Shown: positions 1 to 10,038, numbered from the stretch's first letter. The stretch: 64,000 nt of DNA from Sphingobacterium athyrii (GCF_003071065.1 NZ_QCXX01000006.1:361878-425877); one strand, 5' to 3'. The notes: a model not told the origin generated them from the sequence alone. Numbers and translations are program-made.

Positions 1-2414
1 TTTACATTTGCACTCCATCTAAAATCATCTTTTTTGATAATGTCACCTGCTAATTCAATTTCTATTCCTTTGTTGTTGATCTGTCCTACGTTTCTCAATA
101 CGGTGCTGAATCCGGTTGTTTGTGAGGTTGGGACATCCTGTAATAAGTTTTTAGAAGTGCGGTTGAAGTATTCTACTGACCCCGTGATTCTGTTGTTTAA
201 GAAGCCAAATTTCAGCCCGGCATTAGTAGTGTAAGAGGTTTCCCAGGTAATATCCGGGTCTGGGTTGGAGACAAGGTTACCTCCCGGTTGTCCTTTATAA
301 TTGAAGTTGTTAAAAGATACAAGTCTTCTCCATCCAAAATTGTCCGTTGGTAAGGTTCCGTTGACACCGTAAGAGGCTTTCAGACGTAATGTACTGATGG
401 CATCGTTTTCACGCAAAGACGGAAGGTTTTTCAAACTATAAGCACCCGATATCGACCAAAAATCTCCCCATCGGTTTTTCGGACCTAGTTTTGAAGAACC
501 ATCACGGCGATAGGAAGCCGCTAAAAAATAAGTGTTGTCATAATTGTATTCCGCCCTTCCGAGAAATGACATCAGGTTATAACCCCAGCTATACGCATTG
601 GCTTCAAACTTACCTGCCGAAGAAATGTAAGGAAGCTCGGCGGAACCCAAATTGCGGCCTGTTGTGCGCATAAAATCCGTCTTATTTTTTTCGGCCTCAA
701 ATCCAGCGAGTAAGTTTATAGTGTGCTTGTCAAATGATTTATTATAATTTACGGTATTTGAAGTTACCAATTTCAGCATATTCGTGTTAAATTGGTGCAC
801 TACACCACCATCGCTGATACCATTGAAATGTTTAGCGCTATAATATAAATAGTCCTTCATGTCCGTATAATCATATGAGAATACAGTTTTTGCTGTCAGT
901 TCGGGAAGAATTGTCCAGGTCAGGTTGCTGATGACGCCTAGCTTATTTGTTTTCGAGTTGTTGTCCCATTGTTGGTCATAATAGTCGGCATTATAGGCAT
1001 AGCTACCATAGCGGTCTGTCCAGGCCTCACCCGTTTTATAGTTTGTAGGCCAGTATAATGGCCACAGGAGATTTCTGGATTGTAGAAAATAGTTCGATCC
1101 CGTATTGCGGGTGTCGTTAAAACCTTTTTTCTTGTTGTGACCGATATTGATATTCGTCCCAAATTCCAGGTTATCAACTATTTTTTGCGTTAGATTGAGA
1201 CGACCTGAGATACGTTCGAAATCATTGACCCTAATTCTACTTTTATCTGTGGTGTAACCTAAAGAGGAAAAGTATTTCGTTGACTCGGTTCCCCCTGAAA
1301 GTGAAAGATTGTTGTCCTGATAAATTCCTGTGCGAAACAGGGCTTTATCCCAATCATAATATTTGCCTTCACGGTTTTCAATTCCATCAGTCATTCCTAA
1401 GATGCTAATGTTGCTCATTCTCAAGGGATCACTGACTTCAAATCGGTAACCATGTTTGTTAAATTTGTTATTTAGCTGTCCAAGGGCGTAAGTACTGGCA
1501 TCCGTATCGGTATAGTTTACACCAGTTTTTGGATTGACGTTTGACGTGCGGTAATCATGAAATATCTGATACAGCATGTTAACTTGATCCTGAGGCGACG
1601 CTGTTTCGTAATTATCTGTTGCCCAGGTTGGCGTAAAGCCGATAGAGCTTTTAAAATTGACCGTGGGTTTTCCCGTTTTGCCTTTTTTGGTCGTTATTAA
1701 GATGACACCATTTGCTGCTCTGGAACCATATAGGGAGGAGGCCGCCGCATCTTTTAGTACGGTAATCGTTTCAATATCATCGGGATTGAGATTTCCCATC
1801 ACATTGTTGGATGTGTAGATATAATCGCCCATTTGACCACCCGAACCGGAATTGGCAGGAACACCATCTATAACATAGAGCGGTTCGTTCGAAGCATTCA
1901 TCGAGCCTACGCCCCGAATACGAATGCTAGGTGTTGAGCCTGCTTGTCCAGAGGGAGTAGAAACTGTCAGACCCGCAACGCGTCCACTTAGGGCACTTTC
2001 AAATGAGGTTGTGGGAACATTATCTATGTCTTTGGCTTTTACTGTTGCCGCAGATCCAGTATATGTACTTTTTTTTGCTGTACCATAAGCGACAACCATG
2101 ACCTCATCCAAAGCCTGTTCGCCACTGGCAAGTGTAATACTGATTGTTTTTCGGCCATTGACCTGAATCTCCTGTGCTTTATAGCCGACAGCAGATAGCA
2201 TTAGTGTAGCATTTGAATTTGCATTAAGGGTGAATAAGCCTTGATCATTGGTCGATGTCCCTTGGCTGGATCCTTTGACATTTATGGTAACTCCACTGAT
2301 GGGATTTCCATTGCTGTCTGTGATTTTTCCGGCAATCTGAATCTGTTGCGCATATAGAGACTGCATCGAACTACAGGCTATGAGACACAACGTTGTGAGT
2401 ACATGTTGTTTCAT
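1..2414 (-). CDS. SusC/RagA-type TonB-dependent outer membrane transporter (partial, C-terminus beyond window)
   Basis: Outer membrane transporter that with a SusD-type lipoprotein imports glycans or peptides using TonB energy. The reading frame is open from the ATG at 2414 to the left edge (804 codons), so the end of the barrel is missing. Visible: signal peptide (residues 1-22, ending SLYA), a carboxypeptidase-regulatory-like domain (about 25-95), a TonB-box-like segment DEVMVVAYGTAKK near 103-115, and a plug domain with the family hallmark VLKDAAASSLYGSRAANG near residue 215. The barrel follows, with many aromatic alternating strands. The partner susD would lie beyond the left edge. No sigma/anti-sigma pair lies directly upstream. 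Substrate cannot be told from the sequence. Confidence 0.95.
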   Translation of the reverse strand, partial: MKQHVLTTLCLIACSSMQSLYAQQIQIAGKITDSNGNPISGVTINVKGSSQGTSTNDQGLFTLNANSNATLMLSAVGYKAQEIQVNGRKTISITLASGEQALDEVMVVAYGTAKKSTYTGSAATVKAKDIDNVPTTSFESALSGRVAGLTVSTPSGQAGSTPSIRIRGVGSMNASNEPLYVIDGVPANSGSGGQMGDYIYTSNNVMGNLNPDDIETITVLKDAAASSLYGSRAANGVILITTKKGKTGKPTVNFKSSIGFTPTWATDNYETASPQDQVNMLYQIFHDYRTSNVNPKTGVNYTDTDASTYALGQLNNKFNKHGYRFEVSDPLRMSNISILGMTDGIENREGKYYDWDKALFRTGIYQDNNLSLSGGTESTKYFSSLGYTTDKSRIRVNDFERISGRLNLTQKIVDNLEFGTNINIGHNKKKGFNDTRNTGSNYFLQSRNLLWPLYWPTNYKTGEAWTDRYGSYAYNADYYDQQWDNNSKTNKLGVISNLTWTILPELTAKTVFSYDYTDMKDYLYYSAKHFNGISDGGVVHQFNTNMLKLVTSNTVNYNKSFDKHTINLLAGFEAEKNKTDFMRTTGRNLGSAELPYISSAGKFEANAYSWGYNLMSFLGRAEYNYDNTYFLAASYRRDGSSKLGPKNRWGDFWSISGAYSLKNLPSLRENDAISTLRLKASYGVNGTLPTDNFGWRRLVSFNNFNYKGQPGGNLVSNPDPDITWETSYTTNAGLKFGFLNNRITGSVEYFNRTSKNLLQDVPTSQTTGFSTVLRNVGQINNKGIEIELAGDIIKKDDFRWSANV

Positions 2415-2578
2415 ATGAAAAAGATTTGTCTTTTATAGGTCATATGGAATAGCCCGTCGAGTTACATCGGTGTTGTACTTTTCAAACGTGGATATTTCAT
2501 AAAAGCTATGAATTGATTAATTTAGTTTGTTAATGTTTTGGTTGCTATTGGCCTTTGCTTACAAATGCTATAGCGAAA

Positions 2579-2622
2579 TCAATGCAATGTTCTTCTTGTA
2601 AGACCGAAAAACATTGCATTGA
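2579..2622 (-). terminator. Hairpin terminator of the murein-peptide operon
   Basis: A perfect 13-bp inverted repeat (TCAATGCAATGTT and its complement) with an 18-nt loop lies just past the stop of the epimerase gene and is followed by a short T run on the minus strand. Confidence 0.65.
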
Positions 2623-2630
2623 ATATAATC

Positions 2631-3686
2631 TTATTTTCTTAAAATTCCAATTCCCGGACGGTTAGGTAAGATACAGTTGCCATCGATTACCGTCATGCCA
2701 TCATAGATATCGTTATCGATCAGGAGTGCCCCATCTAAATCTGCCCAATCGGTTAGTGGTGCCAATTGTGCCGCTGCACTGATGGCACAGGAAGTTTCGG
2801 TCATACAGCCGATCATTACTTTCATTTCAAGGGAACGTGCAAGTTCAGCCATCCGCTTAGCTTCACGCATACCGGTACATTTCATAAGCTTGATATTGAT
2901 GCCGCTGTAGACACCTTTTAATGCTGGTACATCAGCCAATCGTTGACATCCCTCGTCAGCAATAGTCGGTATTGGACTGCGCTCGGTTAACCAGGCATTA
3001 TCGTCAATCTGTTCTTTGGGCATCGGTTGTTCGAGAAAAGCGACGTTACGCTCCGCCAGCCAATGTGCCATTTCCAATGCCTCTTCTCGGGTTTTCCACC
3101 CTTGGTTGACGTCTGCACACAATGGGCGATCTGTTGCCTGCCGAATGGTTTCAATAATCATTTTATCGGTATCCAGACCCAATTTTACTTTTAGAATCTT
3201 AAACTGATCTGCTTCAGCAACCTTTTTGCGGATCATGTCCTCCGTATCAATACCAATTGTGTAAGAAGTTGGCGGAATAAGATCCGGATTTAATCCCCAT
3301 ATTTTATAGAAGGGCTGGCCCATAATTTTACCAAGCACATCATGTAAGGCAATATCTATCGCTGCTTTTGCGGCAGTATTCTTTGCTGCTACTTGGTCTA
3401 CATAATGTAGGATCTCCTCCGTTTGGAAAGGGGAGTTGAATGCTGATAAGTCAATTTGATTTAAAAAAGCGATCACGCTTTCCTGCGACTCACCAAGGTA
3501 AGGCGGCATGCTGGCCTCACCATAGCCGATGATACCCTCGTACTCCAGTTCGGTCAATACAACAGGTGTCGTACTTCGGCTGTAAGAAGCGACGGTAAAG
3601 ACATGGCGCAATGTTAGGGTATATGGACGGAACCTTAGCTTAAAGGCCCCAAAGTCCTTGCTGATCCATTCAGATTGATTGCTCAT
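2631..3686 (-). CDS. L-Ala-D/L-Glu (dipeptide) epimerase, enolase superfamily
   Basis: Epimerises L-Ala-D-Glu released from murein so that it can be degraded as L-Ala-L-Glu; cytoplasmic. At 351 residues it has the usual family length. Mandelate-racemase/muconate-lactonising fold: N-terminal capping domain to about 130, then a TIM barrel. Catalytic Lys pair in LKVK (K166, K168), metal ligands D192 (ADVNQGW), E219 (FLEQP) and D244 (IADEG), and the opposite-face Lys K266 (INIKLMK). TSYTIGID (140-147) is typical of dipeptide epimerases rather than muconate enzymes. It follows the NlpC/P60 gene by 6 bp in the same operon, the same pairing as ykfB-ykfC of Bacillus, which supports the murein role. 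Exact dipeptide specificity is inference. Confidence 0.9.
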   Translation of the reverse strand: MSNQSEWISKDFGAFKLRFRPYTLTLRHVFTVASYSRSTTPVVLTELEYEGIIGYGEASMPPYLGESQESVIAFLNQIDLSAFNSPFQTEEILHYVDQVAAKNTAAKAAIDIALHDVLGKIMGQPFYKIWGLNPDLIPPTSYTIGIDTEDMIRKKVAEADQFKILKVKLGLDTDKMIIETIRQATDRPLCADVNQGWKTREEALEMAHWLAERNVAFLEQPMPKEQIDDNAWLTERSPIPTIADEGCQRLADVPALKGVYSGINIKLMKCTGMREAKRMAELARSLEMKVMIGCMTETSCAISAAAQLAPLTDWADLDGALLIDNDIYDGMTVIDGNCILPNRPGIGILRK

Positions 3687-3692
3687 TATGGT

Positions 3693-4919
3693 TTATTTGT
3701 TGATGTAGTAATTGCTTTCAGCGATTTTTTGAATTGCAGAATCCTTGGCACCTAAATAACGACGGGCAGCAACAACGGTACGTGTCTGAAAATCGTCGTA
3801 ATCAGCAGCATCTTTCAGCATGCTGTTAATGCGAACCAATCCTGCAGCATGGATAAAAGTGCCATTGCCTATATAAAGCGCTACATGGGTTACGCGTGCA
3901 TTGGGATTACTATTTTTGCCTGCAGCAAAAAAGAGTAAATCTGCTGGTTTCAGGTTTTTAAGCGCTTTGTCAGGATCAAAATGCCCCTCGCTGTCCAAGA
4001 TATCTATCTTTTCGCCTGCTAAAACCTGTTGTGATGCATCTCTAGGGATAACGAAGCCATTCATAAAGAAGCTTGTCTTGGTAAATCCGCTACAATCGAC
4101 CCCTTTGACCGATGTGCCGCCCCACAAATAAGGTAGTCCCAACATGGTTTTTGCACTTGCGATAATATGGTCAGCGGTAGGATTACGCGTATCCAGCCAA
4201 TTTTTTAGCGTTAGGCTTTCAGATTTCTTGATATAACCTTTGCGGCCATCGGGGTATGCGATTTCATAAAAACTGCCTTTTTGTCCGGTTAATTTCAAGA
4301 TATCCCCATATACAAGATCCGATACTCGTTGGCTTTTCTCATTGGGTTCGGAATAAGATTTTCCGAATTCAGTGGTGTAGATCAGCTTTTCTGATTGTCT
4401 CCAGTTGTCAATCTCGGCCTGATCCATGACAGCTATTGAAGATGCTGGCACCCAAGCGATATAACCATCGGGGGTACGTACCCGGTATTCACCACTTTTC
4501 TTCTGTAGCAGATCTACTTGTGTACCCAATAAAACTTGGCTTGTCAATTCCGCGGAATTATCCGGGAAGGTACGCATGTTGGCAACTGAAAGTCTGATTA
4601 CCCCTACAGTTTTTCCCTCAACACTGGCGTCCGGTAAAAGCTGAACTTGGATATTCGCGGATATTTCTTTCGCTTTTTGTTCCAGAACAAACTTAGCATC
4701 TTTTTCGGTTGTTTCGAGGATATATAGATTTTGGGGAACATCCGCTTTTTGAATAGCCACTATTTTCGTTCTCCGATCCGGTGCAAATTCACGTTTTACG
4801 TTTTCTTGCAATTCTTTGATTTTGAAATAAGTGGTGGAATCTACTTGCTGTGCATGGCCATGACTTGTGCCAATAAGACTTGCACATGCTAAAATAGCGA
4901 ATTTTAGTGTGTTTTTCAT
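3693..4919 (-). CDS. SH3 plus NlpC/P60 peptidase (YkfC-like gamma-D-Glu-diamino acid endopeptidase)
   Basis: Exported cysteine peptidase that cuts the gamma-D-Glu to diamino-acid bond of murein peptides. 408 residues: signal peptide 1-24 (HAQ cleavage region), N-terminal helical part, two SH3-like domains (about 105-165 and 180-235), then NlpC/P60 domain 245-390 with catalytic Cys276 in GVDCSGF, His345 in THVALYIG and a third polar site His357. Domain order matches YkfC-type enzymes. It is the first gene of a two-gene operon with the dipeptide epimerase, so peptide release and epimerisation are probably coupled. Start chosen because it gives the signal peptide. Confidence 0.92.
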   Translation of the reverse strand: MKNTLKFAILACASLIGTSHGHAQQVDSTTYFKIKELQENVKREFAPDRRTKIVAIQKADVPQNLYILETTEKDAKFVLEQKAKEISANIQVQLLPDASVEGKTVGVIRLSVANMRTFPDNSAELTSQVLLGTQVDLLQKKSGEYRVRTPDGYIAWVPASSIAVMDQAEIDNWRQSEKLIYTTEFGKSYSEPNEKSQRVSDLVYGDILKLTGQKGSFYEIAYPDGRKGYIKKSESLTLKNWLDTRNPTADHIIASAKTMLGLPYLWGGTSVKGVDCSGFTKTSFFMNGFVIPRDASQQVLAGEKIDILDSEGHFDPDKALKNLKPADLLFFAAGKNSNPNARVTHVALYIGNGTFIHAAGLVRINSMLKDAADYDDFQTRTVVAARRYLGAKDSAIQKIAESNYYINK

Positions 4920-5239
4920 GCTGATTAGTTTGTTTCTAAAGATAGGATTAATTCACAATATAAATCAACGTTTGTTGTCGATTTTTGAGTGATTTGAATA
5001 TTGTGTTGCTAAAAAACGAACCTTTGGGCCTAATTTTAATTAATTTGTCTATTTGCTAAAACCATTTTGTATTATTGCTTATTGATCGCAAAACCGTCGA
5101 TTGTTTTTGAATCTCACTGCCAAAAAGCAGGTTAGCGATTGCGAATTGTGGCAATGAACAATTAAAAACGAATTATTCATGCTTGTAAAATGCCGGACGG
5201 TGGAGGCAAACAGGTTATTAAAAGACAAATAGTTTATAT
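4920..5239. other. 320-bp divergent intergenic region
   Basis: Carries the start regions of the murein-peptidase operon (leftward) and the asparaginase-like gene (rightward). I see AT-rich sequence with no clear TAnnTTTG element and no ORF or RNA gene. Confidence 0.5.
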
Positions 5240-6268
5240 ATGAGTTCTAGACGTAATTTTATTAAACAAGGTTTTATGGCTGCTACGGCGATAGGTACCT
5301 TGAGCGCATTTGATACAAAAGGGCTGACGATTGCATCCGATGATAAGGTGAAAAAATATCCGATTGTCATATCAACCTGGGATTTTGGAATAGCGGCAAA
5401 TAAGGCGGCCTGGGAGATCTTATCGAAAGGCGGAAAAGCTCTTGATGCTGTCGAACAAGGTGTGCGTGTACCCGAAGCGGACTTGAAAAATATGACCGTC
5501 GGAAAAGGAGGGTATCCGGATCGTGATGGACATGTGACCTTAGATGCCTGTATTATGGATGCTGATGGTAATTGTGGTGCTGTGGCTGGTATGGAAAAAA
5601 TCGGACATCCGATATCGGTGGCCCGCTTGGTTATGGAAAAAACTCCACATGTCATGCTAGTTGGAGAGGGGGCATTGCAATTTGCGTTGGAAAACGGTTT
5701 CAAAGAAGAGAATTTATTGACGCCTGAGGGAGAGAAAGCTTGGAAGGAGTGGTTAAAGGAGAAGAAATACAAGCCAGTCGTTAATATCGAAAATAAAACT
5801 TTTGCTGCGGAGCGCCTGCCGGGCAACCAATATAATCACGATACCATTGGTATGCTAGCCTTAGACGCCAATGGAAATATATCCGGTGCTTGTACAACCA
5901 GTGGAATGGCATTTAAAATGCACGGCCGGGTGGGAGATAGCCCGATCATCGGCGCTGGCTTATATGTTGACAATGAAGTTGGTGGGGCTACTTCGACTGG
6001 GGTAGGTGAAGAAGTTATCCGTAATGTAGGCAGTTTTTTGGTGGTTGAATTGATGCGTCAGGGTTACTCGCCAGAAGATGCCTGTAAGGAAGCTGTGATG
6101 CGTATCGTGAAGAAAAAGCCTGCAATTGCCAAAGAGATACAAGTTGGATTTTTGGCGATTAACAAGAAAGGTGAGTATGGAGCTTTTGCATTGCAGGAAG
6201 GATTCTCTTACGCCGTTTGTGACAGTAAGCAGCAGGACCTATTGATCAAAGGAAAACATTATTATTAG
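5240..6268 (+). CDS. N4-(beta-N-acetylglucosaminyl)-L-asparaginase-like Ntn hydrolase, Tat-exported
   Basis: Isoaspartyl peptidase/asparaginase family enzyme, probably hydrolysing the GlcNAc-Asn bond of glycoasparagine. 342 residues. Twin-arginine signal SSRRNFIKQG followed by a hydrophobic run to about 25, so Tat export to the periplasm is likely. The autocleavage site is in NHDTIGML: Thr202 would become the N-terminal nucleophile of the beta chain. GRVGDSPIIGAGLYVDN after it is the family oxyanion/substrate loop. No neighbouring glycosidase is present; it diverges from the murein-peptide genes, so a role in cell-wall or host-glycan nitrogen scavenging is only a guess. Confidence 0.92.
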   Translation: MSSRRNFIKQGFMAATAIGTLSAFDTKGLTIASDDKVKKYPIVISTWDFGIAANKAAWEILSKGGKALDAVEQGVRVPEADLKNMTVGKGGYPDRDGHVTLDACIMDADGNCGAVAGMEKIGHPISVARLVMEKTPHVMLVGEGALQFALENGFKEENLLTPEGEKAWKEWLKEKKYKPVVNIENKTFAAERLPGNQYNHDTIGMLALDANGNISGACTTSGMAFKMHGRVGDSPIIGAGLYVDNEVGGATSTGVGEEVIRNVGSFLVVELMRQGYSPEDACKEAVMRIVKKKPAIAKEIQVGFLAINKKGEYGAFALQEGFSYAVCDSKQQDLLIKGKHYY

Positions 6269-6336
6269 GAATCACTCAATACGCACACTAAATATAGAAT
6301 ACACGTTTAGATAGAAGTATTAAATTGAATAATGAT

Positions 6337-6344
6337 TATCTTTG
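6337..6344 (+). promoter_or_regulatory. Bacteroidota -7 element (TATCTTTG) upstream of msrA
   Basis: TATCTTTG matches the TAnnTTTG consensus of Bacteroidota sigma-70. Transcription would start near 6350, leaving a leader of about 90 nt. The -33 TTTG is not clear. Confidence 0.55.
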
Positions 6345-6439
6345 TGTGGGCATTGTGGAAGTAAAAAAATAATATAACGAGCGTGCTAAGGGCTTATAAA
6401 ATTAAAGTCTAAATACTCAGTACTCAATACTATAAAAAT

Positions 6440-6955
6440 ATGAAAGCAACATTTGGAGGTGGATGTTTTTGGTGTACGGAAGTGATTTTCCAAAATACCG
6501 AAGGAGTGACATCCGTATTGCCAGGATATATGGGAGGTCATGTAGACCATCCTACTTATGAGCAGGTATGTACAGGTACAACCGATCACGTGGAAGTGGT
6601 GGAGTTGGAGTATGACGATGAACTGGTCAATTATGAGGATCTGTTGAAGATTTTCTTCAAAACACATAATCCGACAACATTGAACCGTCAGGGTAATGAT
6701 GTGGGTACGCAGTATCGTTCTGTAGTCTTCTATCATAACGAAGAACAGGAGATCTTAGCGAAAAACTTTATTGATGAGTTGGAAAACGAGGATATCTATG
6801 AAGATCCAATTGTAACAGCGGTAGAACCGGCGTCAATATTTTGGCTGGCCGAAGATTATCATCATAATTATTTTAATGATCATCCTGAAAATCCGTTCTG
6901 TTCAGTAGTCATTGCACCGAAGCTCCAAAAATTCTTAAAAGAATTTAAAGCCTAA
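6440..6955 (+). CDS. msrA: Peptide-methionine (S)-S-oxide reductase
   Basis: Reduces methionine-S-sulfoxide in proteins using thioredoxin. 171 residues, a single MsrA domain with no MsrB fusion. GGGCFWCTE at the N-terminus holds the catalytic Cys9; other family signatures are GYMGGHVDHPTYEQV, TGTTDHVEVVELEYD and the ...HNPTTLNRQGNDVGTQYRS stretch. No signal peptide, so cytoplasmic. It stands alone, with its own promoter and a shared bidirectional terminator downstream. Confidence 0.97.
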   Translation: MKATFGGGCFWCTEVIFQNTEGVTSVLPGYMGGHVDHPTYEQVCTGTTDHVEVVELEYDDELVNYEDLLKIFFKTHNPTTLNRQGNDVGTQYRSVVFYHNEEQEILAKNFIDELENEDIYEDPIVTAVEPASIFWLAEDYHHNYFNDHPENPFCSVVIAPKLQKFLKEFKA

Positions 6956-7085
6956 AGTAAAGGTTTTAATGGGGAGTTTTGTGTTTAGCGTAGCAAATTG
7001 ATGGTGGGCTGTTTATTAGGGGGCGAGGAGGATTGAAACAAGGCCTTGGTTACCTTTGAGGAATACCCTGTGATCATTATAATAT

Positions 7086-7120
7086 AAAAAGGCTCGAATA
7101 TGATATTCGAGCCTTTTCTT
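7086..7120. terminator. Bidirectional terminator between msrA and parC
   Basis: Perfect 12-bp stem AAGGCTCGAATA with a 3-nt loop, A tract on one side and T tract on the other; it lies between two convergent genes and can serve both. Confidence 0.85.
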
Positions 7121-7147
7121 ATGCGGATTACTTATTGAAAAATGCTG

Positions 7148-9880
7148 TTAAAACATTTCCATTTGCCCTTTGTCATCAATTTGGATGTCGTCAGGATTAG
7201 TGATTTCTAATTTGATATCATCTTCTTTTTTATCCTTAGTGGCATCCGCTGATATTTCATCAGTTGCCGCATCGGATTTGGTCTCTCCGGATTTTGTTTC
7301 GCCACCTTCTGAAGCGACTTCAGCTTTCTCCTTTCCTTTTTCACTTAGATCTTCATCAGCCGTGATCAAGGTGACAGATTTTACGGTATGGAAGGACAGA
7401 CGGTTGCCTTGTGCTTTTATACCCTTTATGTCAATAATTTCAGTCAACGGTTGTTCCAGTGTTTCCTCCGTTTGTGATTTACCTTTCAGGATGTCCAATC
7501 TGACGGTCGGCTCAGCAGCATTGCTCATAAGCACTAATTTTGAACCGGGTTCTTCGTTGATAAACGAAATACGTTTACCAATAGGCTGGTCATCAAATTT
7601 AAAACGTTTGACAAAATAAGTACCACTCTTACCATCTTGATGTACCACGGTATAGATATGTTCCGGGTAGAATTTTTCTATACGGATCATTTTTTCATCA
7701 AAGTGGTTACTCAGGTCGAAGTTCGATAACTCGTAGCTACCGTCGGAAAGCACAATTAATATTTTATCATCACCATCAAATTCCCCTAGATACTGACCAC
7801 GTTCATCGGCATTTAAGCGTTTCATGATGCTGTCATACCAAATTTTTCGTCCTGCGAGCGTTGAAATACCTGAGCTTTTGAAGGCGATTTTCTTGACAGG
7901 GTATTTGGAAACAATATTGCCCTGAGATGCACGACCTTTAATGGCAATTTCAGCGAAGTCCATATCGAAATTCAATTTACGCAATTTCGTGTGTGGTTTG
8001 AGCTGTATATTGACCACTTCGGCCTCACCATTTGGATTAGCAGTGAAATATAAAACTTTTGATCCTTTCGATCCTTTGGATACATCATACTCCTTATCGC
8101 GGGTAACGCCGACGACAGAGAAGCGTTTGATATAACTCGTACCGGTTTCGCCTTCTTTATAGATCACGTTGTATATGGTACGTTCGTCCCCTTTTTTGAA
8201 GACCGCTACATGGATAATTCCCTTTCCGACAAATACTTTATCCTGGATTTTGCTGACGACATATTTGCCATCTTCGCGGAAAACAATGATATCGTCGATA
8301 TCCGAGCAATCACAGACAAATTCATCTTTCTTCATTCCTGAACCGATGAAACCTTCTTCGCGATTGACGTACAGCTTCGCATTGGCTAAAGCAACTTGTG
8401 TTGCCTCAACTTTATCAAAGATGCGTAATTCAGTCTTGCGTTCGCGATCTTTACTGTATTTTTCACGTAGTTTTTCATACCATGCAATAGCATATTCCGT
8501 CAATTGACGCAAATGGCGCTTCACCTCTTTGATCTCATTTTCGAGCGTCTTCATCGTTTCGTCTGATTTTTTTACATCGAAACGTGTGATACTACTCATT
8601 GGTTTATCGATCAGTTTCTTATAATCCTCCGGAAGAATTTCACGATAAAACTGTTCAAAGAATGGCTCAAACAAGCGATTTAAAACCTGTACGACAGTGT
8701 CAAAGTCACCGGCATTTTCATAATCGGCATGTTTGTACATCCCCTCTTGGATGAATATTTTTAATAAACTATTGAAGAATATTTTTTCCTGAAGATCATT
8801 TAAACGGATCTCCAATTCCCGCTTCAATAGATTTTTGGTGTTTTTGGTATTTTCAATCAAGATGTCATTGACGCTCATAAAATGAGGTTTCTCATCTTTG
8901 ATGACACAGGTATTTGGCGAAATGGAAACCTCGCAGGCAGTGAATGCATACAAGGCATCGATAGTAACGTCAGGAGATATTCCCGGCGCTAAATGCACGA
9001 TGATTTCAACATTTCCAGCGGTGTTGTCCTCAATTTTCTTGATTTTGATTTTGCCCTTTTCATTGGCTGTCACTACACTTTCGATCAAGCCGCCTGTAGT
9101 AGTGCCAAAAGGAATTTCTGTGATCGCCAGGGTCTTTTTATCCCTTTCCTCGATTTTAGCGCGCACGCGGATCTTTCCACCGCGTTGTCCCTCGTTATAG
9201 TTGGACACATCGGCCATACCACCTGTCGGAAAATCGGGAAGAATATTTGGTCGTTCGCCATTCAGTACCTGAATTGAGCCATCTATAAGCTCAATAAAGT
9301 TGTGGGGCATAATCTTGGTTGCCAAACCTACAGCAATACCTTCTGCTCCCTGAGCCAGAAGCAATGGAAATTTAACAGGTAAAGTAACTGGCTCACGGTT
9401 ACGTCCATCGTAGCTCTGTTGCCATTCTGTCGTTTCCGGATTGAAGACAACTTCATTCGCAAATTTAGAAAGCCGTCCTTCGATATAACGTGGTGCTGCA
9501 GCCGAATCACCCGTGATCGGGAAGCCCCAGTTACCCTGACAATCGATCAGCAGGTCTTTCTGTCCCAATTGAACCATGGCATCTCCGATGGAAGCATCTC
9601 CATGCGGGTGATATTTCATGGTATTACCAATCACGTTGGCAGCCTTATTATATCGTCCATCATCCATTTCTTTTAAGGAATGGAGGATACGACGTTGTAC
9701 GGGTTTCAAGCCGTCATTTATATGGGGTACAGCTCTATCCAAGATCACATAGGACGCATAATCCAAAAACCAGTTCTCGTACAGTCCAGATAAAGGTATT
9801 GTCTGACTTCCGCCCTCTGTTTTTCCTGCTCCTAATTCTTCTTGGTTATCTTCCGTTGGGAAGTTTGTTTCGTCACTCAT
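7148..9880 (-). CDS. parC: DNA topoisomerase IV subunit A
   Basis: Breaks and rejoins DNA in the type IIA enzyme that unlinks daughter chromosomes. 910 residues. N-terminal winged-helix/tower region with HPHGD (91-95) and catalytic Tyr132 in APRYIEGRL, a long coiled coil around 430-480, then a divergent C-terminal beta-pinwheel domain. The last 75 residues are an acidic, Lys/Glu/Asp-rich low-complexity tail ending QMEMF. The weakly conserved pinwheel and tail fit ParC of Bacteroidota better than GyrA. The subunit B gene is not adjacent. The position equal to E. coli GyrA Ser83 is Ala96, which seems usual for this lineage. Confidence 0.9.
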   Translation of the reverse strand: MSDETNFPTEDNQEELGAGKTEGGSQTIPLSGLYENWFLDYASYVILDRAVPHINDGLKPVQRRILHSLKEMDDGRYNKAANVIGNTMKYHPHGDASIGDAMVQLGQKDLLIDCQGNWGFPITGDSAAAPRYIEGRLSKFANEVVFNPETTEWQQSYDGRNREPVTLPVKFPLLLAQGAEGIAVGLATKIMPHNFIELIDGSIQVLNGERPNILPDFPTGGMADVSNYNEGQRGGKIRVRAKIEERDKKTLAITEIPFGTTTGGLIESVVTANEKGKIKIKKIEDNTAGNVEIIVHLAPGISPDVTIDALYAFTACEVSISPNTCVIKDEKPHFMSVNDILIENTKNTKNLLKRELEIRLNDLQEKIFFNSLLKIFIQEGMYKHADYENAGDFDTVVQVLNRLFEPFFEQFYREILPEDYKKLIDKPMSSITRFDVKKSDETMKTLENEIKEVKRHLRQLTEYAIAWYEKLREKYSKDRERKTELRIFDKVEATQVALANAKLYVNREEGFIGSGMKKDEFVCDCSDIDDIIVFREDGKYVVSKIQDKVFVGKGIIHVAVFKKGDERTIYNVIYKEGETGTSYIKRFSVVGVTRDKEYDVSKGSKGSKVLYFTANPNGEAEVVNIQLKPHTKLRKLNFDMDFAEIAIKGRASQGNIVSKYPVKKIAFKSSGISTLAGRKIWYDSIMKRLNADERGQYLGEFDGDDKILIVLSDGSYELSNFDLSNHFDEKMIRIEKFYPEHIYTVVHQDGKSGTYFVKRFKFDDQPIGKRISFINEEPGSKLVLMSNAAEPTVRLDILKGKSQTEETLEQPLTEIIDIKGIKAQGNRLSFHTVKSVTLITADEDLSEKGKEKAEVASEGGETKSGETKSDAATDEISADATKDKKEDDIKLEITNPDDIQIDDKGQMEMF

Positions 9881-10038
9881 TTATTCAGCAATAGATTAAA
9901 TTGTACAATACAGAAATGTTCGAAATTTTATTTTATTCGAACGTGTAAAAATACAAAACCATTTTGTTTTATCCCAGTGAAAGTATAAAAAGTTAAAAAA
10001 ATTAGTTTTTAAAGCTAATATAGTTAGTTTTGTGCCGA

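Noticed and set aside
5218..5826. 202-codon ORF antisense to the asparaginase gene
   Set aside because: Antisense shadow of a clear enzyme gene, with composition unlike a protein.
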